Below, in pieces: positions 1-5,800 of a stretch of 5,800 nt of DNA. The notes beneath the pieces are model-generated. The model was given only the letters and a program-made list of their open reading frames with translations, was not told the DNA's origin and searched no databases. Within the stretch, counting starts at the first letter, position 1, and the number at the start of each line of letters is the position of its first letter. Source of the DNA: Phycisphaerales bacterium (GTDB lineage: Bacteria; Planctomycetota; Phycisphaerae; Phycisphaerales; UBA1924); the NCBI GenBank assembly GCA_016764015.1, contig JAESSR010000149.1:1-5800 (forward strand), given 5' to 3'. A program made the position numbers and the translations under genes.

Positions 1-375
1 CCAGTCCCCGAGATCAGCGATGCGGCAATGCTTCGACTGACCGCGTTCGGTTGGCCCGGTAGTGTTCGCCAACTGATCAATGTCGTCGAGAATATGGTCG
101 TGATGGCGATCGGAGATTCAGACGGTGGGCAGCAAGTCCGGATTGATGTCGGGCATATTCCTGTAGAGGTTCAGCAGGGTGATGGGATTGAATCCATGGA
201 TTCAGGAACCTCCGGTGGCGGTTCACTCGCTGGCACCAGCCTCGAACAGCTTGAAAAGCGTGCCATCCGCGAGACCCTGAAGCTCACGGGTGGGAATCGT
301 GAGCAAACCGCCAAGCTGTTAGGTATTGGTGAGCGAACTCTGTATCGCAAGCTCAAAGAGTATGGGCTTCGATAG
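1..375 (+). CDS. Sigma-54-dependent response regulator (NtrC family), C-terminal part
   Basis: This is the 3' end of a gene that begins before the window; the frame is open from base 1 to the TAG at 373-375, giving about 124 residues. It reads PVPEISDAAMLRLTAFGWPG at the edge, and WPGSVRQLINVVENMVV matches the WPGNVREL motif that ends the AAA+ domain of sigma-54 activators. A Gly/Ser-rich linker follows. The last 45 or so residues form a Fis-type helix-turn-helix (LEKRAIRETLKLTGGNREQT, then AKLLGIGERTLYRKLKEYGL) that binds enhancer sites. Family members use ATP hydrolysis to open RNA polymerase-sigma-54 promoters. The N-terminal sensing domain (usually a receiver) is outside the window, so the signal and target genes cannot be stated. 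The Asn-to-Ser change in the WPGN motif and Gln for Glu in VREL look like tolerated variants. A terminator follows 42 bases after the stop, so this is probably the end of a transcript. The family call is firm; the exact subfamily is not. Confidence 0.9.
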   Translation, partial: PVPEISDAAMLRLTAFGWPGSVRQLINVVENMVVMAIGDSDGGQQVRIDVGHIPVEVQQGDGIESMDSGTSGGGSLAGTSLEQLEKRAIRETLKLTGGNREQTAKLLGIGERTLYRKLKEYGLR

Positions 376-416
376 AGACCGATAATGAAAAAATAGAATA
401 ACTGTGATAGGGAATT

Positions 417-447
417 AACCCCCCTTCCTGAGTCGTTAGGGGGTTTT
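417..447 (+). terminator. Rho-independent terminator after the NtrC-type gene
   Basis: AACCCCC at 417-423 pairs with GGGGGTT at 439-445 around a 15-base loop, and the right arm runs straight into TTTT (444-447). An alternative register pairs CCCCCT (420-425) with AGGGGG (438-443). The stem is all G-C in its core and lies 42 bases past the stop codon of the upstream gene, with AT-rich sequence in between. The U-run is short (four), so efficiency is uncertain. A-rich sequence on the left is too weak to claim that it works in both directions. Confidence 0.75.
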
Positions 448-481
448 GCTCATATTCACTCCAAAAATGTCGTGCTGCTGG

Positions 482-510
482 TGAATTCGGTTGTGAATTG
501 TACCGATTCA
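482..510. repeat. Imperfect inverted repeat, possible operator upstream of the HDOD-GGDEF-REC gene
   Basis: TGAATTCGGT (482-491) and ACCGATTCA (502-510) are reverse complements apart from one unpaired T, separated by 10 bases. The spacing of the arm centres is about two helical turns, which suits a dimeric regulator. The site overlaps the candidate -35 box. GTGAATT also occurs as a direct repeat at 481-487 and 493-499, with a third, inverted partial copy (ATTCAC) at 454-459. There is no U-run after the right arm, so it is not a terminator. A regulatory role is inference only, and short repeats of this quality can arise by chance. Confidence 0.3.
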
Positions 511-519
511 GGGGATAAG
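491..519 (+). promoter_or_regulatory. Candidate sigma-70-type promoter for the HDOD-GGDEF-REC gene
   Basis: TTGTGA (491-496) and GATAAG (514-519) are spaced by 17 bases, each matching four of six consensus bases. The site lies after the upstream terminator and about 45 bases before the start codon, so a promoter is expected in this stretch. The match is weak, and promoter consensus in this lineage is poorly defined; no sigma-54 GG-N10-GC box was recognised here. Confidence 0.25.
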
Positions 520-564
520 CCTCGTGTGGAGTGGGGTGAGTTTGCCTGAGGGGGCTAATGGACA

Positions 565-2580
565 ATGTCCGGAGCACTATCGATGACTGATTCATTGCTA
601 CAAGATGTCTTATCGTGTTCAAACCTCCCATCGCTGCCAGCCGTGGCTGTCAAGCTTTTGGAGTTAACGAGTGATCCCGATGTCGCCATGAAAGACATTG
701 CCAAGCTTGTTCAGCAAGATCAAGCACTGGCAGCCAAGGTGCTCAAGACGGTGAACTCAAGTTTCTATGGGCTTTCATCTCGATGCGGCTCGATCGAACG
801 GGCGATGGGGTACCTTGGGCTCAACACGGTCAAATCACTCGTGCTTGGATTCAGTCTTGTTGAGACGACCAAGAATGCAGGGGAAGGGTTTGATCTTGAA
901 GCGCATTGGCGCCGTGCGATCGTCGGAGCATCCGGGGCGCGGAAAATTGCTCAGGTTGTGGGCGGCGTCGATCCAGAAGAGGCGTTCACCGCTGCGTTGT
1001 TCCAAGACATGGGGATGCTTGCGGCATTCGCAGCGATGAAAACTCGATATACCGAAACCATCGATGGCGTGCCTCATCGCGTGCTTTGCGGGTTGGAAAA
1101 AGAAACTTTCGGATTTGACCATGCGAAGGTGGGCACAGGGCTGGCAGAAAAATGGAAACTCCCTGAAGAAATATGCGAAGCGATCCGGTGTCATCATGAT
1201 CCAGACGATGTGCTCCCATCACACGAATCGCTCGCGCGGGTCGTTTCATTGGGGGCAATCCTCACAGACGCCATGGACGGAAAAACAGCAAAGTCGGCGA
1301 TCCGCAAGCTCGAGAGGCTGACATCGCTGTGGTACGCGAAGAGAGCACCAGATGTCGAGTCCCTGATCGAAGAGGTTGCTGAGACATCGAAAACACTCGC
1401 CAAAATGTTTGACCAGAATATCGGTGATTTCCCCGATGCCGCCGAGTTGATGGCGCAGGCTCAAGAGCAAGGGATTGAGCACCAGGTTGCCCAGCAACGC
1501 CAGGCGGAGGAACTCGCCAAAGAAGCATCTATCGATGGGCTGACAAGGGTTGCTAATCGAAAACACTTCGATATTGAGCTTGATCGTGTCTATAACGAAT
1601 ATCTGAGAAGCAACAAGGGCTTTGGAGTGCTCTTCTTTGATGCTGACAAGTTTAAGAATGTCAACGATACATACGGGCATGCCGCGGGCGATGCGGTGCT
1701 CATTGAGCTTGCCAAGCGTACAAGCGACACCATCGGGGACATGGGAGTCGTTTGCAGGTATGGCGGCGAAGAGTTCGCGATTATCGTCCCCAATGCCACA
1801 CTCGATGAGTGCGCTATGCTCGGTGAGCAGGTGTGCTCTGTGATCGACGCTTCGCCGTTTGATCTCTCGATGATCGAGGGGATGCCCGCGACACTCAGAG
1901 TGACGGTCAGTGTGGGCGTGTCGTCTGTTGATGCGGGCAAACCGGGTCGGTTGGCGAGCGGCGACCAGATCGTCCAAGAGGCCGACGAGTGTGTGTATGC
2001 TGCCAAGGAAGATGGACGAAACAATGTGAAGGTCTATGGTCGGTTCGGCAAGAAGGCTGAGCAAACTCCAGCGGTGTCAACACCAGCTGCCGAGTCAGTT
2101 TCTACTCAAGAGTCAGCGCCATTGACGACACGACAGCCGCCGACCGTTGCGCCTGCTCCGACGAACAAGCCCAAGGCTGTTGGACGGTTGATGCTTGTTG
2201 AGGATGATGCGTTGGCAGCCACACTGGTGATTTCGCTCATCAAGCGAAGGAGCAAGGTGGATATCCAATGGGTCAAGAGCGGCACCAAGGCGTGTATATT
2301 GCTCGAATCCGGCAAGTTTGTCGGCGATGATGCGCTCGATCTGATTATCTGTGATTTCAACTTGCCGGGTTGCAATGGATACGAGGTGCTTCGGGTCGCG
2401 AAGAACTCGATGACTGTTGCGGATGTGCCGTTCTATATGCTCTCCGGGAGCACCGACGCGGACATGAAAGACGAGAGCCATCGGCTTGGGGCGACTCAGT
2501 TTATTCACAAAGATGAGTTTTGTGCGAATGTGAATAAATGGATTGATGAAGTGCTCAGTTCGGTGCAGGCTGCTGCTTGA
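565..2580 (+). CDS. HDOD-GGDEF-REC signalling protein, probable diguanylate cyclase
   Basis: This 671-residue protein has three signalling modules and no signal peptide or membrane segment, so it should be cytoplasmic. Residues about 19-215 are an HDOD domain (LPSLPAVAVKLLEL, NSSFYGL, ALFQDMGML, then AIRCHHDPDD), an HD-related fold that usually acts as a binding or scaffolding module. A Gln/Glu/Ala-rich, probably helical, linker (about 293-322) leads into a GGDEF domain (about 323-492). It has the metal ligand D359 in FFDADKFK, DTYGHAAGD (368-376), the active-site GGEEF at 400-404 and SVGVSS. These features predict synthesis of c-di-GMP from two GTP. The usual inhibitory RxxD site just before GGEEF is absent (GDMG at 391-394), so product inhibition through it is unlikely. 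A Pro/Thr/Ala-rich linker (about 496-538) precedes a C-terminal REC domain with acidic D547-D548, phospho-acceptor D597 (ICDFNLPG), S627 and K649 all kept. It probably accepts phosphate from an unseen histidine kinase. Start 565 is used; 583 is a good alternative. Confidence 0.9.
   Translation: MSGALSMTDSLLQDVLSCSNLPSLPAVAVKLLELTSDPDVAMKDIAKLVQQDQALAAKVLKTVNSSFYGLSSRCGSIERAMGYLGLNTVKSLVLGFSLVETTKNAGEGFDLEAHWRRAIVGASGARKIAQVVGGVDPEEAFTAALFQDMGMLAAFAAMKTRYTETIDGVPHRVLCGLEKETFGFDHAKVGTGLAEKWKLPEEICEAIRCHHDPDDVLPSHESLARVVSLGAILTDAMDGKTAKSAIRKLERLTSLWYAKRAPDVESLIEEVAETSKTLAKMFDQNIGDFPDAAELMAQAQEQGIEHQVAQQRQAEELAKEASIDGLTRVANRKHFDIELDRVYNEYLRSNKGFGVLFFDADKFKNVNDTYGHAAGDAVLIELAKRTSDTIGDMGVVCRYGGEEFAIIVPNATLDECAMLGEQVCSVIDASPFDLSMIEGMPATLRVTVSVGVSSVDAGKPGRLASGDQIVQEADECVYAAKEDGRNNVKVYGRFGKKAEQTPAVSTPAAESVSTQESAPLTTRQPPTVAPAPTNKPKAVGRLMLVEDDALAATLVISLIKRRSKVDIQWVKSGTKACILLESGKFVGDDALDLIICDFNLPGCNGYEVLRVAKNSMTVADVPFYMLSGSTDADMKDESHRLGATQFIHKDEFCANVNKWIDEVLSSVQAAA
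571..574 (+). promoter_or_regulatory. Shine-Dalgarno-like GGAG favouring the second ATG (583)
   Basis: Two in-frame ATG codons compete as the start of the HDOD-GGDEF-REC gene. The ATG at 565 has GAGGGGG (548-554) ten bases upstream. The ATG at 583 has CGGAG, with GGAG at 571-574, eight bases upstream, which is closer to ideal spacing. Using 583 would remove six residues (MSGALS) and leave MTDSLLQDVL as the N-terminus, which sits just before the HDOD domain. The sequence does not settle the choice. Confidence 0.4.
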
Positions 2581-2595
2581 TTCTGTTTGAGTCGG

Positions 2596-5500
2596 CTACC
2601 AATCGAGTGTTGATCGCCAGGCGGTGGTGAGGTCGGCGACGGGTGCGCTCAGTGTGTCCCAGTCCAGTGTGCCGGTGTCGGTGATGGTGCCCAGTGTTTG
2701 CATGGGGATGCCGCCGAGGGTTGCTTTGAGTGCTTCTGGGTTTTCAACTTCTAATACGAAACACGAAGGCGATTCGTCGAAGGCGATGATCGCGTTGAGT
2801 TCGCCAATGCCTGTGAAACCCAGTGATTGATCGTTGGTTGACCCTGCGATGAGCATCTCGGCAATGGCGACGAGCATGCCGCCGTCGGATACATCGTGGG
2901 CGGCTTTGACGAGCCCGGCTTTGATGAGGTTGTGAACCGCGATGGCGGTCTTTGGACCAATTTTGAGATCGAGGGTAGGCCTCTCGGTGCTTTGGACGAT
3001 GCCGAGCATCGCCGCGTGCGAGCCGGCGAGTTTGGCTTGTGGGGTGCCGACGAGGACGAGGGTGTTGCCTGGCGATTTGGCATCGGAGGTGATGCAGGTG
3101 TTGACATCGGGGACGATGCCGAGCCCGGTGATGAGCAGGGTTGGGGGGATTTCGATGGTTTCGCCGGTGTCGGTGGTGAACTGGTTGTTGAGTGAGTCCT
3201 TACCCGAAACGAACGGCGTTTTGTAGGCTTTGGCGCCGTCGTAGCAGGCTTGGGCGGCGCGGACGAGCGAGCCGAGGTTTTCGGGTTTGGTGCATGATGG
3301 CCAGCAGAAGTTGTCGAGGATGGCGATGCGGGATGGGTCGGTGCCGACGCACACCAAGTTGCGGACGCACTCGTCGATGGCGGCCAGGGTCATGGTGTAT
3401 GGGTCATCGCTGAGCCCGGTGACTAAGCCGCACCCGACACTCAAGCCTTGACCTGAACCCGGGACGGGTTCGACGACGGCGGCATCGCCGGGGCCGATGC
3501 CTTTGGGGCCGACGAGTGGTTTGATGACGGTGTTGCCTTGAACTTCGTGATCGTACTGGCGGATGATCCAGTGCTTGGATGCGATGTTGGGGTGGGCGAG
3601 GAGTGTGAGGAGGTTTTCGCGGAGAGAAGAGGGGGGAGAGGGGGATTTGACCACAGAGCACGCAGAGCACACAGAGGGGGAGGCAGAGGAAGATGAATCA
3701 GAGGGATGTGTTGGGGAAGAATCTAATCCACTCTCTGACTTTTTCTCCGTGTGCTCTGTGTGCTCTGTGGTGAGTTCTTTCTTCTTCCATGTCGCTGTGC
3801 GAGTCGGTGTGGGGATGCCGTCGTGCATGAAGGACATGGGGAGGCGTCCGACTTCGGTGCCTTCAAAGTTCAAGATGAGTTCAGCGTTGTCTGTACCAAA
3901 GTGTCCAAGGTCGGCGAGTTCGACATGCTCTTCGTCGCAGATTCTTTGGAGTGCTGGGAGGTTTTCTTCAGATACGGCGAGGACCATGCGTTCTTGGGCT
4001 TCGGATATCCAGATTTCGGTGTACGAAAGCCCGGCATACTTCAATGGTGCTTGTTCGAGGTTGACGAACGCGCCGGTTTTTTCGCCCATCTCGCCGACGG
4101 CCGACGAGAACCCGCCGGCTCCGCAATCAGTGATGGAACGATACAAGGGGCCGCCTTCAGAGTCTCTTGCGCGGAGGATGGCATCGAGGGTTCGTTTTTC
4201 TTCGATCGCGTTGCCGATCTGCACGGCATGACTGAACTCGTCGGCGTGAGTATCGGTGAGCTCGGCGCTGCTGAAGGTTGCCCCGTGGATGCCGTCGCGT
4301 CCGGTTTTGCCGCCGAGCGCGATGATGCGATCGCCGGGGGCGGCGTCGCCTGAGATTAGGTCGATGGGCATGATCCCGATGCACCCGCAGTAGACCAGCG
4401 GGTTGCCGACATAGCGGTTGTCGAAGGAGACCGCGCCGTTGATGGTGGGGATGCCCATGCGGTTGCCGTAGTCGCGGACGCCAGCGACGACTTCGGTGAG
4501 GATTTGCTTGGGCGGCAAACAACCGGCGGGGATATTGGGCATATCGGGATAGGCGACGCAGAAGACATCGGTGCTTGCGATGGGTTTGGCAGCGAGTCCG
4601 GTGCCGATGATGTCGCGGATGCACCCGCCGATCCCGGTGGCTGCGCCGCCATAGGGCGCGAGGGCCGATGGGTGGTTGTGCGTCTCGACCTTGATGCACA
4701 CGGCGTGTTCATCATCAAACTTGATGATCCCGGCGTTGTCTACGAACACGGAAAGTGTCCAGTCGATACCCTCGTCGATGAGCTCGAAGGTAGCTGCGGC
4801 GACGGTGGATTTGAGGAGGTTATTGATGGTGTACGAGCCATCGTCGTGCATCGTCACGCCGGGGCGAGACTCGGGCGATACATCAGCCGTGCCGTCGCCG
4901 GTGTAGTGGATGATTGATTTGAGGGTTTTGTGGACGCAGTGCTCGGACCAAGTTTGCGCGAGGGTTTCGAGTTCGATGTCGGTGGGTTCTCGATCGAGGG
5001 TTTGGTAGTGGTTCTGGATGGCCTGCATCTCGTTGAGGGCGAGGAACAAATGACCCTCGCGCGAGAGCACTTCGAGGGCCGCATCGTCGAGATTGCGGAT
5101 GTTGACATGGGTGATTTTGAAATCGTGGGCGTGCCCGTGGGGGAGCTGCTCGGGATGGAAGGGCACGGCATGAACCCCGGCGATGACCGGATTGGCCAAG
5201 AGCCGATTGGCGAGGGTCTGGGCCTTAGCATCGGAGATGCCGAGGATGTCATAGCGATCGCCGGTGGTGACGGCGGCGCGGACGCCGATCAATGCGAAGA
5301 TGGCGTCGGATACGGACTGTGCTGGGGGGTCCATCACCCCGGGGAGCGGGTGGATTTCGACGAGTGCGCCTCGGGGTTCGGAGGCTCCGACATGGGCATA
5401 TTCAACAACAGGATTGGCGAGGAGCCCAGCGATGATCTGATCGAGTTGGTTGCTGGTGAGGCACGCTTCGATGAGGTAGACCCGGCACCAGTGGGCCCCT

Positions 5501-5658
5501 TCGAGGGCGACGCCTATGGATTTGGCGTTCTCGATGAGCGCGTGGGCCCGCGGATCGCCGGCATGGGCGGAGGGGTGGATTTCGACGCGATGAACCGTTG
5601 GTTGGTCGGCGAAATCGGGCGATGAGACGGACGATTTGGAGGCGGTGGTCGTGCTCAT
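2596..5658 (-). CDS. purL: Phosphoribosylformylglycinamidine synthase PurL with N-terminal tandem PurS-like modules
   Basis: The 1020-residue cytoplasmic enzyme converts FGAR, ATP and ammonia (from glutamine) to FGAM in purine biosynthesis. Residues about 22-91 and 96-168 are two PurS-like modules, each ending in LLANPV (79-84, 153-158); the second has the PurS-type PGVMDPPAQSVSDAI. The PurL body follows, with WSEHCVHKTLK (237-247), VETHNHP (324-330), ATGIGGCIRDIIGTG (340-354), GGKTGRDGIHGATFSS (449-464) and DCGAGGFSSAVGEM (511-524). The second half has IIRQYDHEVQGN, FVSGKDSLNN (816-825) and AAHDVSDGG (919-927). No glutaminase domain follows, so a separate PurQ is predicted. It is longer than small PurL (roughly 740 residues) and shorter than the large one-chain enzyme (about 1300). 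Residues about 625-672 are a low-complexity stretch made by a palindromic element inserted in frame. The ATG at 5656-5658 has no clear Shine-Dalgarno sequence. The stop lies 15 bases from the stop of the convergent signalling gene. The enzyme call is secure; activity with the insert is inferred from the otherwise intact motifs. Confidence 0.95.
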   Translation of the reverse strand: MSTTTASKSSVSSPDFADQPTVHRVEIHPSAHAGDPRAHALIENAKSIGVALEGAHWCRVYLIEACLTSNQLDQIIAGLLANPVVEYAHVGASEPRGALVEIHPLPGVMDPPAQSVSDAIFALIGVRAAVTTGDRYDILGISDAKAQTLANRLLANPVIAGVHAVPFHPEQLPHGHAHDFKITHVNIRNLDDAALEVLSREGHLFLALNEMQAIQNHYQTLDREPTDIELETLAQTWSEHCVHKTLKSIIHYTGDGTADVSPESRPGVTMHDDGSYTINNLLKSTVAAATFELIDEGIDWTLSVFVDNAGIIKFDDEHAVCIKVETHNHPSALAPYGGAATGIGGCIRDIIGTGLAAKPIASTDVFCVAYPDMPNIPAGCLPPKQILTEVVAGVRDYGNRMGIPTINGAVSFDNRYVGNPLVYCGCIGIMPIDLISGDAAPGDRIIALGGKTGRDGIHGATFSSAELTDTHADEFSHAVQIGNAIEEKRTLDAILRARDSEGGPLYRSITDCGAGGFSSAVGEMGEKTGAFVNLEQAPLKYAGLSYTEIWISEAQERMVLAVSEENLPALQRICDEEHVELADLGHFGTDNAELILNFEGTEVGRLPMSFMHDGIPTPTRTATWKKKELTTEHTEHTEKKSESGLDSSPTHPSDSSSSASPSVCSACSVVKSPSPPSSLRENLLTLLAHPNIASKHWIIRQYDHEVQGNTVIKPLVGPKGIGPGDAAVVEPVPGSGQGLSVGCGLVTGLSDDPYTMTLAAIDECVRNLVCVGTDPSRIAILDNFCWPSCTKPENLGSLVRAAQACYDGAKAYKTPFVSGKDSLNNQFTTDTGETIEIPPTLLITGLGIVPDVNTCITSDAKSPGNTLVLVGTPQAKLAGSHAAMLGIVQSTERPTLDLKIGPKTAIAVHNLIKAGLVKAAHDVSDGGMLVAIAEMLIAGSTNDQSLGFTGIGELNAIIAFDESPSCFVLEVENPEALKATLGGIPMQTLGTITDTGTLDWDTLSAPVADLTTAWRSTLDW
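3650..3771. mobile_element. MITE-like palindromic element inserted in frame in purL
   Basis: The arms at 3650-3676 and 3745-3771 are reverse complements at 25 of 27 positions, around a 68-base centre. Inside each arm CAGAGCAC repeats with a 9-base period (for example CAGAGCACG then CAGAGCACA). Read on the purL strand, one arm encodes TTEHTEHTE and the other SVCSACSVV. The element has no open frame of its own beyond purL, so it would be non-autonomous. TGA lies at 3648-3650 and 3771-3773, overlapping the arm ends by one base. This could be a three-base target duplication, but it is too short to trust. A run of 25 purines (3621-3645) on the left may belong to the insertion, so its true edge is uncertain. 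I recall similar TTEHTEHTE-coding repeats in Planctomycetota and related genomes, but cannot confirm family membership here. Confidence 0.75.
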
Positions 5659-5696
5659 GGGCGATGGTAGACCGGTGGGGGTGAAGTGTCGCTTCG

Positions 5697-5794
5697 GGGT
5701 GCCACGCCTTGACCGTCTTCGGCAAGGTGTGTCTTGAAAAATGCGGGACTTCGAGAAGACACTGCTTGCCGAAGACGGTCAAGTAGAGGCACCC
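5697..5794. repeat. Long inverted repeat of two opposed hairpins (REP/BIME- or MITE-like) upstream of purL
   Basis: Arms at 5697-5735 and 5756-5794 are reverse complements at 34 of 39 positions. They share the blocks GGGTGCC, the exact 19-mer CTTGACCGTCTTCGGCAAG (5708-5726, with its complement at 5765-5783) and GTGTCTT, around a 20-base spacer. Each arm is also a palindrome. The left can fold CACGCCTTG (5703-5711) with CAAGGTGTG (5723-5731), containing an inner CCG/CGG stem with a TCTT loop. The right folds CTGCTTG (5762-5768) with CAAGTAG (5780-5786), with an inner CCG/CGG and an AAGA loop. Paired opposed palindromes are typical of REP/BIME units, and the conserved outer GGGTGCC blocks would suit a small mobile element's ends. 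There is no U-run, so a terminator for a gene beyond the window is less likely. The left arm begins 38 bases upstream of the purL start, so it may lie in or next to the purL leader. No gene is seen in 5659-5800. Confidence 0.8.
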
Positions 5795-5800
5795 GGATGA

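Noticed and set aside
1246..2064. Long open frame (272 codons) on the minus strand inside the HDOD-GGDEF-REC gene
   Set aside because: It lies opposite a gene with clear domain motifs along its whole length, and its own translation shows no recognisable family. It is a shadow of codon bias.
3650..3771. CRISPR array suggested by the repeated CAGAGCAC units
   Set aside because: The units are tandem 9-mers inside two inverted arms with no spacers of regular length, and the whole stretch is coding in purL.
3563..3790. Frameshift or assembly error in purL near the low-complexity insert
   Set aside because: The minus-strand frame stays open through the insert, and strong PurL motifs are found in the same frame on both sides, so no frameshift is needed.
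3563..4231. Open frame of 222 codons on the plus strand across the palindrome in purL
   Set aside because: It is antisense to well-conserved PurL motifs. Its TTEHAEHTE stretch comes only from the palindromic element, which reads similarly on both strands.
4930..5625. Open frame of 231 codons on the plus strand opposite the PurS-like modules
   Set aside because: The minus strand has convincing PurS and PurL motifs here, and the plus-strand product has an acidic, Gly-rich shadow composition with no family signature.
5402..5782. Minus-strand frame of 126 codons running through the hairpin pair and into purL
   Set aside because: It overlaps the purL 5' end out of frame and runs through the inverted repeat. 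Its Arg/Pro/His-rich translation is typical of a shifted reading of GC-rich coding DNA.
5697..5794. Rho-independent terminator or a purine riboswitch upstream of purL
   Set aside because: No U-run follows either hairpin, and nothing like the purine-riboswitch three-way junction is visible. Two mirrored palindromes with shared outer blocks fit a repeat element better.

Overview
The window holds one partial and two complete genes of an ordinary bacterial chromosome, with two palindromic repeat elements that look like small mobile or REP-type sequences. No phage, plasmid, CRISPR, rRNA or tRNA signal was seen. The organism is probably a member of the Planctomycetota, perhaps a Phycisphaerae-like lineage. 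This rests on the moderately GC-rich composition, a purL start without a clear Shine-Dalgarno site, a PurL fused to tandem PurS-like modules, and a TTEHTEHTE-encoding palindrome of a kind I recall from genomes of this group. The assignment is inference, not proof.

Left part (1-2580, + strand). The window opens inside the 3' end of a sigma-54-dependent NtrC-type response regulator: the end of its AAA+ domain plus a Fis-type helix-turn-helix. A rho-independent terminator follows at about 417-447. A 117-base stretch after it carries a weak promoter-like pair and an imperfect inverted repeat. Next comes a 671-residue cytoplasmic signalling protein with the order HDOD, GGDEF (GGEEF), REC. It is probably a diguanylate cyclase with a C-terminal phospho-receiver. 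The two genes are neighbours in signalling but are separated by the terminator, so they are probably not one transcript.

Right part (2596-5658, - strand). A long purL gene converges on the signalling gene with only 15 bases between the stop codons. It encodes the FGAM synthase of purine biosynthesis. The protein begins with two PurS-like modules and lacks the C-terminal glutaminase domain, so a separate PurQ is expected elsewhere. A 122-base palindromic element (3650-3771) lies in frame inside purL and is translated as a low-complexity linker between the two halves of the enzyme.

Right end (5659-5800). The region upstream of purL has no gene. It holds a near-perfect 39-base inverted repeat in which each arm can itself fold into a hairpin, resembling a pair of opposed REP units or a small MITE.

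The core genes are of known families. The points worth a second look are the in-frame palindrome in purL, the tandem PurS fusion, the paired hairpins upstream of purL, and the HDOD-GGDEF-REC domain order.
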